64,000 bases of DNA from positions 62,001-126,000 of the forward strand of contig PHBE01000008.1 of assembly GCA_002841885.1 (NCBI GenBank), in the 5' to 3' direction. This document shows positions 52,663-62,211 of the stretch, piece by piece (within the stretch, counting starts at the first letter, position 1; every line of letters starts with the position of its first letter). The DNA is from Deltaproteobacteria bacterium HGW-Deltaproteobacteria-18. Its GTDB lineage: Bacteria; Desulfobacterota; Desulfovibrionia; Desulfovibrionales; Desulfomicrobiaceae. Position numbers and translations under genes: made by a program. The notes beneath the pieces were generated by a model. It did no database searches, was not told the DNA's origin, and saw only the letters and a program-made list of their open reading frames with translations.

Positions 52663-53571
52663 ATGTCCGAAACCAATTCATCCTGTTCCAGCTGCTCCGG
52701 CAAGAACACCCTGGGTACGATCCAGGACAGCCCGGAAACCAAGTTCGAACGTCAGGACAGGGTCATCGCCGGCACCCTGTCCAAGATCAAATACAAGCTT
52801 TTTGTCATGAGCGGCAAAGGCGGAGTGGGCAAGAGTTCCGTATCCACCAATCTGGCCGCCGCCCTGGCCCTCAAGGGCTACAAGGTCGGGCTTCTGGATG
52901 TCGACATTCACGGGCCCAGCGTCCCGCATCTGCTTGGCCTGACGGGTCTACTGGACATCGATCCGCAAAAGGGCATCCAGCCCAAGCGTTACAGCGACAA
53001 TCTGGCGGTCGTGTCCATGGAGTCCCTGCTCAAGGATCCGGATCAGGCCGTGCTCTGGAAAGGGCCCATGAAGACCTCGGCCATCCGGCAGTTCGTGTCC
53101 GATGTGGACTGGGGCGAGCTTGATTTCCTGGTCATCGACTCTCCTCCAGGCACGGGCGACGAGCCGATGGCCGTGCTCAAGACAGTCCCCGACGCCCTGA
53201 GCATCGTGATCACGACGCCTCAAGAAATTTCTTTGGCAGACGTGCGGAAATCGATTAACTTTCTGCAGTACGTAAAGGCGAACATTCTCGGCGTCGTTGA
53301 AAACATGAGCGGTCTGATCTGTCCGCATTGCGCGCAGAAGATCGATCTGTTCAAGAAAGGCGGAGGAGAGGAGCTGGCCAGGAAGTACTCGCTCCCGTTT
53401 CTCGGCTCGATTCCGCTGGATCCGGTTACCGTGATCGCCGGAGATCTGGGCAAGCCCGTGGTCATGCTCGATGTCGATTGTCCGGCCAAGACGGCCCTGC
53501 TCGAGATGGCGGAGCGCGTCATCGCCGCTGCTGAAAACAGTCTGGAGGCGGTGTCGAGCAGTCATGTTTAG
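52663..53571 (+). CDS. Mrp/NBP35-type Fe-S cluster carrier ATPase
   Basis: 302 residues; GGAGG precedes the ATG. N-terminal cysteines (SCSSCSG) then the deviant Walker A SGKGGVGKSS, DVDIHGPSVPHLLG, DSPPGTGDE and the cluster-binding CPHC (LICPHCAQ). The family carries Fe-S clusters to apoproteins. It stands 22 bases before the lytic transglycosylase gene. Confidence 0.94.
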   Translation: MSETNSSCSSCSGKNTLGTIQDSPETKFERQDRVIAGTLSKIKYKLFVMSGKGGVGKSSVSTNLAAALALKGYKVGLLDVDIHGPSVPHLLGLTGLLDIDPQKGIQPKRYSDNLAVVSMESLLKDPDQAVLWKGPMKTSAIRQFVSDVDWGELDFLVIDSPPGTGDEPMAVLKTVPDALSIVITTPQEISLADVRKSINFLQYVKANILGVVENMSGLICPHCAQKIDLFKKGGGEELARKYSLPFLGSIPLDPVTVIAGDLGKPVVMLDVDCPAKTALLEMAERVIAAAENSLEAVSSSHV

Positions 53572-53593
53572 GTAAGAAGGTGGTGCGAACGTA

Positions 53594-54196
53594 ATGAAGC
53601 GTGTTTTTGTATTTTCTTTTCTTCTCGCCGTGCAGTTTTTTCTTCTGGCTGGGCAGAGCGCCCAAGCCAAAGGAATCTACTATATGGTCAAGGAAGATGG
53701 AAGTCTTTGCATAACTGACATTCCAAACTCAAGAAAATACAAACCATACAAGTTTCAAAAAACGATCAACTACATCCGGAATGCAATCGTTGCATTCAAA
53801 CGTGATCACAGAAGCGTTGAAGAAGTAAATACCATAGTTTCAGGTTTATGCTCCAAATATGGAGTTGACAAAAAACTTGTGATGGCGGTTATCGATGTCG
53901 AATCCGGATTCAATGCCGCCGCAGTTTCGACTGCCGGAGCGCAGGGGCTGATGCAGATCATGCCTGAAACCGGACGGGATCTTGACCTTGAAGATCCTTT
54001 CGACCCCTCTGAAAATATCGATGCGGGTATCCGCTATCTGAAATATCTTTTGGACACGTTTCCGGACAGGCGTCTTGCGGTTGCTGCATATAACGCTGGG
54101 CCTAATGCAGTAAAAAAATATGGAGGAATTCCTCCATACGCCGAAACTCAAAACTATGTAGAAAAAGTTTGGGCGCGACTTCAAAATTATGAATAA
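53594..54196 (+). CDS. Lytic transglycosylase (SLT domain), exported
   Basis: 200 residues with a signal peptide ending QAKG or near it. The SLT domain has the catalytic Glu in VIDVESGFN, then AAVSTAGAQGLMQIMPET and AAYNAGPNAVKKYGGIPPYAET. It cleaves peptidoglycan between MurNAc and GlcNAc. The small N-terminal segment KEDGSLCITDIPNSRKYKPYK resembles a DUF4124-like extension often found with these enzymes. Followed by pgsA after 6 bases. Confidence 0.93.
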   Translation: MKRVFVFSFLLAVQFFLLAGQSAQAKGIYYMVKEDGSLCITDIPNSRKYKPYKFQKTINYIRNAIVAFKRDHRSVEEVNTIVSGLCSKYGVDKKLVMAVIDVESGFNAAAVSTAGAQGLMQIMPETGRDLDLEDPFDPSENIDAGIRYLKYLLDTFPDRRLAVAAYNAGPNAVKKYGGIPPYAETQNYVEKVWARLQNYE

Positions 54197-54202
54197 AACA
54201 AA

Positions 54203-54742
54203 ATGATGAACGTACCAAACGCACTTACGGTTTTTCGAATAATGGCGGTGCCCTTTATTATCGCCTTGCTGTATTTTCCCACGCCGACAACCTGTCTGCT
54301 GGCGACGATCTTTTTTCTTGTCGCGATCCTTACGGATCTTGCTGACGGCTTTTGGGCAAGAAAATACAATCAGGTCACCAATTTCGGAAAGTTTCTCGAT
54401 CCCCTGGCAGACAAGATACTCATCGCATCGGTCCTGATCATGCTGGTCGAGTTGAATTGGGTTCCGGCATGGATCGCGATCATTGTCATCATCCGCGAAT
54501 TGCTTGTCACAGGACTTCGAGCCATCGCTGCGGACAAGGGGCAGGTTATCGCAGCCGACAAATATGGGAAGATGAAGACGATCATGCAGAGCGTCGCGCT
54601 GGTTCCTCTTATTTATCACTACCCGTTTTTTGGTATCGACACTGCGGCATTGGGTTTTTTGTTACTGCTTGTGGCGGTAGTGCTCACTTTGTACTCGGGA
54701 TGGAATTACCTTTACGGCTTTTATCGGATTTGGGGTGACTGA
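54203..54742 (+). CDS. pgsA: CDP-diacylglycerol-glycerol-3-phosphate 3-phosphatidyltransferase
   Basis: 179 residues with several membrane helices. The CDP-alcohol phosphotransferase motif D-x2-DG-x2-AR-x8-G-x3-D-x3-D is read in DLADGFWARKYNQVTNFGKFLDPLAD-like order (first Asp near residue 53). It makes phosphatidylglycerophosphate. ATG at 54203 or 54206. Confidence 0.94.
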   Translation: MMNVPNALTVFRIMAVPFIIALLYFPTPTTCLLATIFFLVAILTDLADGFWARKYNQVTNFGKFLDPLADKILIASVLIMLVELNWVPAWIAIIVIIRELLVTGLRAIAADKGQVIAADKYGKMKTIMQSVALVPLIYHYPFFGIDTAALGFLLLLVAVVLTLYSGWNYLYGFYRIWGD

Positions 54743-54877
54743 ACTTTGCATTTTGTTTCTCTGAATTTTAGTGTATGCATCATCCGAACTTATTTGAACT
54801 TAAAGGGTGCGACACGAATCTGCTTGCCTGTCAACAATTTCCGATTTTGCGGACAGTTCCTTTGGAGGACGGCATAA

Positions 54878-55960
54878 ATGGCTCAAATAGATGCTTTTTT
54901 TAAGATGATGCATGAGCTTGGGGCCTCGGATCTTCATCTCTCATCGGGTTCGCAACCGATCATCCGCCTGCATGGAGAAATGCAGCGTATCAAGTACAAA
55001 TTTCTTGAGCACGAAGAACTCAAGAAAATGCTTTACGAAATAACTCCAGAAAACAAGATCAAGACATTCGAAGAATGCGGAGACGTCGATTTCTCCTACG
55101 AAGTCACCCATCTGGCTCGATACCGCGCCAATTTCTTCATGCAAAAACGCGGGATAGGAGCTGTTTTTCGGGAAATCCCGCAAAAGATTCTCACCATCGA
55201 GGAACTCGGTCTGCCAAATATCCTCAAGAACCTGGCCATGTTGCCCAAAGGCCTGGTGCTGGTGACCGGGCCGACAGGCAGCGGTAAGTCGACCACTCTG
55301 GCAGCCATTGTCGATTATGTGAACAAGATCCGCAAGGATCACATCCTGACCATCGAAGACCCCATCGAATTCGTGCATGAACCTCAGAACTGCCTGATCA
55401 ACCAGCGCGAAGTCGGCCGGGACACCCTGTCCTTCAGCGCGGCGTTGCGCGGGGCCTTGCGTGAGGATCCGGATATCATTCTGGTCGGCGAAATGCGAGA
55501 CTTGGAAACCATTCAGCTGGCTCTGGAAGCGGCCGAGACAGGCCATCTGGTTTTCGCGACCCTGCACACCATCTCCGCCTCGAAAACCATTGACCGCATC
55601 ATCGAGGTCTTTCCTGGCGATTTGCAGGGGCAGATCCGTTCCGGCCTCGCCGACTCCCTGCGGGCCATCATCGCGCAGAATCTTTTCAAGCGCATCGACC
55701 AGCCCGGGCGCGTGGCAGGCATTGAGGTCCTCATCGCCACTCCTGCCGTGCGCAACCTGATCCGCGAAAACAAGATCTTTCAGATCAATTCCGTTATCGA
55801 GACCGGCCGAAAATTCGGCATGCAGAGCATCGACGATGCCATCATGAAGCTTCTGACCGCCGGTGTCATTGACGCCGAGCAGGCCTACAACAAGGCGGCC
55901 ACGAAATCGAAGTTCAGGGAATTCCTGACCACACCGCCCCAAGATTTCACCGAGGTGTAG
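54878..55960 (+). CDS. pilT: Type IV pilus retraction ATPase PilT
   Basis: 360 residues. N-terminal PAS-like domain, then Walker A GPTGSGKST, Asp box, LREDPDIILVGEMRD (Walker B region), and the C-terminal AVRNLIRENK motif typical of PilT. GGAGG precedes the ATG. It powers pilus disassembly from the inner-membrane base. A second PilT-type gene follows after 1 base, but no pilus structural gene is seen here. Confidence 0.94.
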   Translation: MAQIDAFFKMMHELGASDLHLSSGSQPIIRLHGEMQRIKYKFLEHEELKKMLYEITPENKIKTFEECGDVDFSYEVTHLARYRANFFMQKRGIGAVFREIPQKILTIEELGLPNILKNLAMLPKGLVLVTGPTGSGKSTTLAAIVDYVNKIRKDHILTIEDPIEFVHEPQNCLINQREVGRDTLSFSAALRGALREDPDIILVGEMRDLETIQLALEAAETGHLVFATLHTISASKTIDRIIEVFPGDLQGQIRSGLADSLRAIIAQNLFKRIDQPGRVAGIEVLIATPAVRNLIRENKIFQINSVIETGRKFGMQSIDDAIMKLLTAGVIDAEQAYNKAATKSKFREFLTTPPQDFTEV

Positions 55961-55961
55961 T

Positions 55962-57137
55962 ATGCAAAGAGCGCATCTTGACCATATATTACATCAGGTT
56001 CTCGATTTTGCACCTGATACCTCAGACATCCTGTTCACCGTGAACAAGCATGTGCAGGCGGAAGTTCACGGCGAACTCGTCAACGCCAGGATAGAACCAA
56101 ACCCCGGGCCGCTCCTGCCGGTTCAGGTTGAGGCCGTGGCCATGTGTCTCATGGGCCGCAATATCAGACTTTACGAAGACCAACTGCGGACAGGTTCCTG
56201 CGATCTCTCCTACGAACTTCCCGGGCGCTGCCGTTTCAGGGTCAACGTCCTTGGGCAGAAGGGCTCGCTGGCCATAGTGATGCGCAAGCTGACCTCCATC
56301 GTGCCCACGATCAAGGACCTCGCCCTGCCGGATGTCTTTTACGAAATGTCCAAGGAGAAGTTCGGTCTGATCCTGGTTACGGGTGCCACCGGCACAGGAA
56401 AAACCACCTCTCTTGCCGCCCTCATCGACAACATCAACCAGATGCACCGCAAGCATATCGTCACCCTTGAGGACCCCATCGAATATGTCCACGAGCACAA
56501 GCTCGGGACCGTGAACCAGCGCGAACTGGGCCTCGATTTCGACTCTTTCTCATCGGGACTGCGCGCGGCATTGCGCCAGGCCCCAAAAGTTATCCTGGTG
56601 GGTGAAATCCGCGATCGCGAGACGATCACCATTGCTCTGGAAGCCGCGGAAACCGGTCATCTCGTGCTCGGCACGCTGCACACCAGTGACACCGGCCAGA
56701 CGATCAACCGCATCATCGGCATGTTTGAGCTTGCCGAAGAACGATTGATCAGATCACGTCTGGCGGAGAGCCTCAAATATGTCGTTTCGCAAAGATTGAT
56801 GCCACGTTTGGGTGGAGGGCGCGTGCCTGCGTTTGAAGTCTTGAAGTCGAACTTGCGTATCAAGGAAGTCATTTACAACGGTGAGAGCGAAGACAAATCC
56901 TTCTACAACATCGTTGAATCCGGTGATGCCTACGGTATGATCACTTTCGACAAATACATAGCCAATCAGTTTTACGAGAACATCATTTCCGAAGATATCG
57001 CCATGCTTTACGGATCGGACAAATCGCGCCTGGCCCAGATGGTCGACAAGATCAAGACCGCCCGTGGAGAGAAGGTTACGGACATTGAAGGTCTCGAACT
57101 TGATCATGAATATGATCGCAAGAGCTCCTTTTTTTGA
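55962..57137 (+). CDS. PilU-like second retraction ATPase
   Basis: 391 residues, slightly longer than PilT. Walker A GATGTGKTT, EDPIEYVHEHKLGTVNQRELG, LRQAPKVILVGEIRDRETI and HLVLGTLHTSDTGQTINRI are typical of PilT/PilU. The C-terminus diverges (LRIKEVIYNGESEDKSF). PilU needs PilT to work in retraction, in agreement with the tandem. It may also be a regulator of twitching or DNA uptake. Confidence 0.9.
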   Translation: MQRAHLDHILHQVLDFAPDTSDILFTVNKHVQAEVHGELVNARIEPNPGPLLPVQVEAVAMCLMGRNIRLYEDQLRTGSCDLSYELPGRCRFRVNVLGQKGSLAIVMRKLTSIVPTIKDLALPDVFYEMSKEKFGLILVTGATGTGKTTSLAALIDNINQMHRKHIVTLEDPIEYVHEHKLGTVNQRELGLDFDSFSSGLRAALRQAPKVILVGEIRDRETITIALEAAETGHLVLGTLHTSDTGQTINRIIGMFELAEERLIRSRLAESLKYVVSQRLMPRLGGGRVPAFEVLKSNLRIKEVIYNGESEDKSFYNIVESGDAYGMITFDKYIANQFYENIISEDIAMLYGSDKSRLAQMVDKIKTARGEKVTDIEGLELDHEYDRKSSFF

Positions 57138-57146
57138 GAGGTTAGA

Positions 57147-57731
57147 ATGGACATCACCTGCACTCATTGCAAATCCAGTTTTGTGATACCGGACGACCGT
57201 ATTCCTGAAACCAAAAAGTTCAAACTCAATTGTCCCAAATGTCGAGAACCGATCGTTGTGGATCAGGAAAGCGAGAGCGAAAAAATCGTTGCTCCTGAAC
57301 ATTTTCCGCATGATGCAACTGTAGCTTTTTTGTTTGTCAAGAACAGGACACTTTCGGAGAGAATAGGCCTTTTCTTGAAATCAAGAGGCATTTTTATTTC
57401 CTCGTCCACACTTATCCACGAAGCATTGGATAAAGTTCGCATCAATTACTACAACATCCTGATTCTTGAAGAGTCGGAAGAGGCCAAAGCGCTTCTTGGT
57501 ATTGTAAGAAAGTGGAACGGATTGCGCCGCAGGGATGTAAACATCATTCTTGTAGAAACCGATTGCAAGAGTCTGCATGCCAATGAGGCATTTTTCAGAG
57601 GCGTCAACGCTGTTGTCGGCGCTAAGGACATTGAAAGAATTGAGAATATTCTTGATCTTGCCATAGGTGAATACAAGAGCTATAGCGAACCATGGACTGT
57701 CGCAGCACAAAGATTGCACATTAAAGGATGA
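57147..57731 (+). CDS. Zinc-ribbon protein with a receiver-like domain
   Basis: 194 residues. An MJ0042-type zinc ribbon at the start (CTHCKSSFVIPD, then CPKC; residues 5-34) is followed by a REC-like fold (about 55-185): VAFLFVKNRTLSERIGLFLKS, NILILEESEEA and IILVETDC. The usual phospho-Asp at the end of the third strand is Glu (LILEES), so it is probably a pseudo-receiver. It follows the PilU-like gene by 9 bases and precedes the FtsB-like gene by 3, so it may regulate pilus or division functions. Confidence 0.75.
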   Translation: MDITCTHCKSSFVIPDDRIPETKKFKLNCPKCREPIVVDQESESEKIVAPEHFPHDATVAFLFVKNRTLSERIGLFLKSRGIFISSSTLIHEALDKVRINYYNILILEESEEAKALLGIVRKWNGLRRRDVNIILVETDCKSLHANEAFFRGVNAVVGAKDIERIENILDLAIGEYKSYSEPWTVAAQRLHIKG

Positions 57732-57734
57732 TCC

Positions 57735-58016
57735 ATGATTCATGGTAAAAATCAAATTTTTCTTTTTCTGTTATGTATCATAAATATCTTTCTCGTTTTT
57801 AAGATATTTGATGAAGATAGCGGGATGCCCGTTTACAAGGATTTGAAAATTAAAATCGAGAGTGTGCAAGAGAAAATTAACGATATCGATTTTCGAAATA
57901 GACAAATCAGTTCTGAGATTCGTATTCTCAAGAAGAACGACCAATATGTAAACAGGTTGATCAAGCGAGAACTTTTTTACGTAGCTGACAATGAACTGAT
58001 GTATATCCTGAAATAA
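57735..58016 (+). CDS. FtsB/DivIC-like septum formation protein
   Basis: 93 residues. An N-terminal membrane helix (about 7-23), a coiled coil (about 34-65; KIKIESVQEKINDIDFRNR) and a C-terminal segment VNRLIKRELFYVADNELMYIL with the typical Glu-Leu pattern. The arrangement fits FtsB, which joins FtsL and FtsQ at the division site. Two bases separate it from the TPR gene. Confidence 0.75.
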   Translation: MIHGKNQIFLFLLCIINIFLVFKIFDEDSGMPVYKDLKIKIESVQEKINDIDFRNRQISSEIRILKKNDQYVNRLIKRELFYVADNELMYILK

Positions 58017-58017
58017 T

Positions 58018-58770
58018 ATGAACGATACACTACACCTTTTCGACGAACTTCTTGAACATGACTCGGGCTCAAAGATTTTTTTTCCTCTGGCGCGACTGTA
58101 TCGCAAGCAAGGCCACACACAACGAGCCATCGAAATCGTACAAAGAGGAATAGAGCATCATCCCGACTATCTTGAAGCTCAGCTGTACTTGATCGAGCTC
58201 TTGAGCGAAGTCGGCGATACCTCGGCCGCTGAAAACAAGGCGTGCTCCGTTTTCTCCAAACTGCTCTCCTATGAAAAGTTCTGGGTGAGTCTGCGTGCAC
58301 ACTATGCCAAGTCCCAGCGCTCCGACCTGGCCCTGGCTTCTTTTCTGGTGGAGCGAAACGCGCGGGGTGAAGATGTCGATCTTCTCAAGCTCCTTACCTA
58401 CGGCATTGGCCATTACACTGAACTGATCTCATCCGACTCTCCAAATGTCGAACCGGAGCAGGATCTTGATGCTGAAGAAGTTGCCCAGATCTGCCTCAAT
58501 TCCGGAATCAAGACGAAAACCATGGCCAAACTCCTGGTAGCTCAGGGTGAATTCGCACAGGCAATAAAAATTTACGACGATCTGCTGGAAGGTGTTATCA
58601 ACGAGGTGGAGCGAAACGAGTTGAGCGCCCTCCGTGCCAATGCACACAAGGAATTAGGCAGTATGCCCGATCCGGCGGTTGAAAAAAACAACAAGCTCTT
58701 TTTCGTGCTCAATACTCTGGCCGATCGCCTGGAGCAAAAAGTCAATCCGCAAGAAATGAATGCCGATTGA
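58018..58770 (+). CDS. Cytoplasmic TPR protein
   Basis: 250 residues without a signal peptide. Two N-terminal TPRs (FPLARLYRKQGHTQRAIEIVQRGI and PDYLEAQLYLIELLSEVGDTSAAENKA) are followed by a helical central region, and a third TPR-like unit is near residues 168-190 (AKLLVAQGEFAQAIKIYDDLL). A scaffold role for the pilus or division genes upstream is inferred from the operon. Confidence 0.78.
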   Translation: MNDTLHLFDELLEHDSGSKIFFPLARLYRKQGHTQRAIEIVQRGIEHHPDYLEAQLYLIELLSEVGDTSAAENKACSVFSKLLSYEKFWVSLRAHYAKSQRSDLALASFLVERNARGEDVDLLKLLTYGIGHYTELISSDSPNVEPEQDLDAEEVAQICLNSGIKTKTMAKLLVAQGEFAQAIKIYDDLLEGVINEVERNELSALRANAHKELGSMPDPAVEKNNKLFFVLNTLADRLEQKVNPQEMNAD

Positions 58771-58900
58771 ATATTCACGGCAAAAATCCCTCTTGATTCT
58801 TTTTCGGTGCAACTATAGGTCCTTATAACATTTCATTTCGCGCATGGTTTTCAATTTTACGGCTCTTTCTTATCAATTCCAATCGATCCCGAGAGACTCT

Positions 58901-59593
58901 ATGAAATTTATTATTCCAATCTTTGCTTTGCTTTTGCTTGTGGCATGCAAGCCTGTTCGGGTAACGCAGCAATACTACAATGATTATGTTAATCCAGTAG
59001 CAAGTATTGATTATGAAGAAACAATTTCTGCTGATATACCAGCAGAATTTCTAGATGATTACTATACTGTTGACAGTAAGATTGTGCGACTTGCAAATCA
59101 GCTCGATCTTTTGGATTCTCGTGCGGATGATGAAATGATTGAAAATCAGAAGTCAATCCAGCCTTGGATAAAAAATATCGCAGTTTTTGATCAGGACCAG
59201 CTTTTTGTAACAGGTGATGACACACTTGGTTTTGATCCGGCAATTCGTAAGATATTAACTGATTTTACACCTGACAGAAGCAGAATTTTTGTGTTTGAAA
59301 ACAATCGACAATTTTTTATTCATGTGCTCTCGACACCAGACGGGCAATACAAAACGACCGTTGTTGAAGTTGAGATGAGTGCTCTCGCTGCTGAAATACC
59401 TGATAATCGAACTGTAATCGCCATTGATGACCAGATTTGTGGACCTGCCATTGAGAACCTTTCTGAAGCATGCTTGAACTTGAGAAACGTATCCAAGTAT
59501 TCAGGAAGCCTGGAAGTCAATGACAAAGAGTGGTATTGGATCAGAAGCATGGGCTCTGACAATCTTGTATATTTACATCTGAATCAAGAGTAA
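58901..59593 (+). CDS. Lipoprotein of unknown function
   Basis: 230 residues from the ATG at 58901. The signal ends LLLLVAC, a lipobox; the mature part is acidic, with low Lys and many Asp, and contains no recognised domain. AT-richer codon use than its neighbours. GAGAG lies upstream of the ATG. It precedes fbp by 5 bases and may be cotranscribed. Function unknown. Confidence 0.75.
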   Translation: MKFIIPIFALLLLVACKPVRVTQQYYNDYVNPVASIDYEETISADIPAEFLDDYYTVDSKIVRLANQLDLLDSRADDEMIENQKSIQPWIKNIAVFDQDQLFVTGDDTLGFDPAIRKILTDFTPDRSRIFVFENNRQFFIHVLSTPDGQYKTTVVEVEMSALAAEIPDNRTVIAIDDQICGPAIENLSEACLNLRNVSKYSGSLEVNDKEWYWIRSMGSDNLVYLHLNQE

Positions 59594-59598
59594 TACGC

Positions 59599-60615
59599 AT
59601 GCGCCAAGTAACAGTTGTTGAGCATTTGCTCCTGCGTCAAAAAGAAAGACCCATGGCTTCCGGTCGTTTCACCAGGTTGCTGACCGAACTGATCCTTTCC
59701 GCGAAAATCATCGATCGCGAAGTCTCCAAGGCAGGGCTTCTGGATGTTCTGGGTGTTACCGGGGAAGTGAACGTCCAAGGTGAGATCGTCCAGAAGCTGG
59801 ATGACTTTGCCAACCGCGTCATCATTCGCAGAATGGAGAGAGCGGGGGTGCTTTGCGCCATGGTTTCGGAGGAAAACGCGGATTTTATCCCGATTCCCCG
59901 CCAATACCCCGTGGGCGACTACATTCTTATCTTTGATCCCCTCGACGGTTCGGCCAACATAGATGCCAATGTCAGCATCGGGACCATCTTCAGCATTTAT
60001 CGCCGCACGTCTTTCGATCAGCAGGCCGTCAGCATCGGAGATCTGCTGCAGAAAGGTTCGATGCAGGTCGCTGCCGGATATATCATCTATGGGTCCTCCA
60101 CTATGATGGTTTATACCGCCGGAAGTGGCGTTCACGGGTTCACCCTCGATCCCAGCGTAGGTGAGTTTCTTCTTTCTCATCCGGACATAAAAATACCGGA
60201 ACGGGGAAAAATCTACTCCGTCAACGAAGGGTATTTTTCCTATTGGGATGAGCCCACCAAAAATATCGTCAATTATTTCAAATCAAACGATAGCGCTACT
60301 GGACGTCCGTACAGCTCGCGCTATATAGGTTCTCTGGTTTCCGACTTTCACCGCAATCTGATTTACGGCGGAATTTTCATGTATCCCGCCGATTCGCGCG
60401 ATCTGCGCAAACCTTCAGGCAAGTTGCGTCTCATGTGTGAGGCAGCCCCCATGGCCATGATCGCCGAGCAGGCCGGCGGACTTGCAACTGACGGAATTCG
60501 CCGCATCCTCGACATCGAGCCAGAGGAGCTGCATCAGCGCGTGCCCTTGTTCATTGGATCCAAGGAAGACGTTGAGGTTGCGCTCAAGTTCTATGCAGAA
60601 GCTGCCAAAAGCTAG
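59599..60615 (+). CDS. fbp: Fructose-1,6-bisphosphatase, class I
   Basis: 338 residues, the size of class I FBPase. The metal-binding motifs [23 protein letters not shown] and, later, [21 protein letters not shown] with KEDV are present, as is [23 protein letters not shown]. It produces fructose-6-phosphate for gluconeogenesis. Starts at ATG 5 bases after the lipoprotein stop. Confidence 0.95.
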   Translation: MRQVTVVEHLLLRQKERPMASGRFTRLLTELILSAKIIDREVSKAGLLDVLGVTGEVNVQGEIVQKLDDFANRVIIRRMERAGVLCAMVSEENADFIPIPRQYPVGDYILIFDPLDGSANIDANVSIGTIFSIYRRTSFDQQAVSIGDLLQKGSMQVAAGYIIYGSSTMMVYTAGSGVHGFTLDPSVGEFLLSHPDIKIPERGKIYSVNEGYFSYWDEPTKNIVNYFKSNDSATGRPYSSRYIGSLVSDFHRNLIYGGIFMYPADSRDLRKPSGKLRLMCEAAPMAMIAEQAGGLATDGIRRILDIEPEELHQRVPLFIGSKEDVEVALKFYAEAAKS

Positions 60616-60656
60616 GAATTCCCTTTGTCCCCAGCATCTTTCAACGACGTGTGCAG

Positions 60657-61727
60657 ATGATTTGTCTTGGTATCGAAACCTCCTGTGACGAGACTTCCGT
60701 TGCGCTTTGGCAGGACGGACACCTCATCACCGATCTTGTACACACGCAGATACCAATGCATTCGGTTTTTGGCGGAGTCGTGCCGGAGCTGGCGTCGCGT
60801 GAGCACCTGCGCCTGCTGGACGGGCTCGTTTCCTCGGTTTTGCAAAGTGTAGATCGATCTGCGGGACAGGGTATCGACCTCGTCGCGGTCACACGCGGTC
60901 CTGGACTGCTGGGCGCCCTCTTGGTTGGCATCTCCTACGCCAAGTCTTTGTCCTTGTCGCTCGGTATTCCAATCATCGGGGTTAATCACCTCCATGCGCA
61001 TCTGCTGGCCTGCGATTTCACCGATGCCATCGAGTACCCTGCGCTTGGAGTCCTCGTTTCAGGGGGGCATACGCATATCTATGAAATGCCCGCTCCCTGC
61101 GAATTCAACCTGCTCGGAAAGACTCTCGATGACGCAGCTGGGGAGGCGTTTGACAAGATTGCAAAACTTTTGAATCTTCCCTATCCGGGTGGAAAGTACA
61201 TAGACATTTTGGCCGGGCACGGCACGGCGGATCCGCGTCTTTTTTCCAAACCTTACCTGCAGAACGACAATTGTGATTTCAGCTTCAGCGGATTAAAAAC
61301 CGCAGTTGCCCAATATGTGCACAAGCAATCCTTTGCCGCAATCGACTACGCCGCCTTTGACGTGGAGCTCATTCCACAGGAGATTAAGGATCTTTGCGCC
61401 ACGGTGAACGAAACTATCGTCGAGACCCTGCTCGAAAAAACCCGCCGGGCCGTGGCGCGTTGCCATGAACTCAGAACGTTGTGCCTTGCTGGTGGAGTCG
61501 CCGCCAATAGTCATCTTCGGCATAAATTTTCAGCATTTGCCAACACCGGGGGGCTCAAATTTTTAGCTCCTTCGCAAAACTATTGTGGTGATAATGCGGC
61601 TATGATAGCGTACGCAGGAGTTCAGTGGGCGAAAAAGGGTCTCATGAGTTCCCTGGATTTTGAGGCCGTCCCACGGGGAAAGATTGTTCCCAATGATTTT
61701 ATTGTAAACCCTTTCTTCAAGGAGTGA
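60657..61727 (+). CDS. tsaD: tRNA threonylcarbamoyladenosine synthase TsaD
   Basis: 356 residues from the ATG at 60657, giving MICLGIETSCDETSVALW as is typical of TsaD; an in-frame GTG two codons earlier is an alternative. The metal ligands HLHAH and the late GDNAAMIAYAG, and the nucleotide loops VSGGHTHIYE and LAGGVAANSHLR, are present. It transfers threonylcarbamoyl to A37 of tRNAs reading ANN codons. Confidence 0.96.
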   Translation: MICLGIETSCDETSVALWQDGHLITDLVHTQIPMHSVFGGVVPELASREHLRLLDGLVSSVLQSVDRSAGQGIDLVAVTRGPGLLGALLVGISYAKSLSLSLGIPIIGVNHLHAHLLACDFTDAIEYPALGVLVSGGHTHIYEMPAPCEFNLLGKTLDDAAGEAFDKIAKLLNLPYPGGKYIDILAGHGTADPRLFSKPYLQNDNCDFSFSGLKTAVAQYVHKQSFAAIDYAAFDVELIPQEIKDLCATVNETIVETLLEKTRRAVARCHELRTLCLAGGVAANSHLRHKFSAFANTGGLKFLAPSQNYCGDNAAMIAYAGVQWAKKGLMSSLDFEAVPRGKIVPNDFIVNPFFKE

Positions 61728-61730
61728 ATA

Positions 61731-62051
61731 ATGGCTGCACAAGTGAACGATGCCGGATTTGATGCGGAAGTTTTGAAAGGTGATCTTCCTGTATTGGTGG
61801 ATTTTTGGGCACCGTGGTGCGGACCGTGCAGGGCCATTGCTCCCGTGATTGAAGAATTGACCCAGGAATTCGAGGGTAAGGTCAAGATACTCAAGATGAA
61901 TGTCGACGAAAACCCCGGCACTCCGAGCAAATACGGAATTCGTGCCATTCCGACCTTGATCCTTTTCAAGAACGGAGAAGTCGTGGAGCAGGTCACCGGC
62001 GCAGTCTCCAAGGCCAGCCTGAAGCAGATGCTCAGTGACAAGGCTCTCTAA
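61731..62051 (+). CDS. trxA: Thioredoxin
   Basis: 106 residues with the active-site WAPWCGPC (Cys30, Cys33), the cis-proline region [14 protein letters not shown] and the usual length. It is a general disulphide reductase. It follows tsaD by 3 bases and ends before a hairpin terminator. Confidence 0.96.
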   Translation: MAAQVNDAGFDAEVLKGDLPVLVDFWAPWCGPCRAIAPVIEELTQEFEGKVKILKMNVDENPGTPSKYGIRAIPTLILFKNGEVVEQVTGAVSKASLKQMLSDKAL

Positions 62052-62080
62052 TTGTTGTTGATCCTTGAGATTGTCTGACG

Positions 62081-62120
62081 AGGGTGGCTGCGACAGCGTA
62101 GTGGTCACCCTTACTTTTTT
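62081..62120 (+). terminator. Candidate terminator after trxA
   Basis: AGGGTG (62081-62086) and CACCCT (62106-62111) make a stem with a loop that can form a second small stem; it is followed by TACTTTTTT. Confidence 0.55.
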
Positions 62121-62211
62121 GTATTGAGTTGAGCGCGTTTTGCCGATCAAAAGCAAGATGCCTTTCAAACTCGCCCCATCACTTCCATTTACCGTGAGCC
62201 AGGTAATTGTA

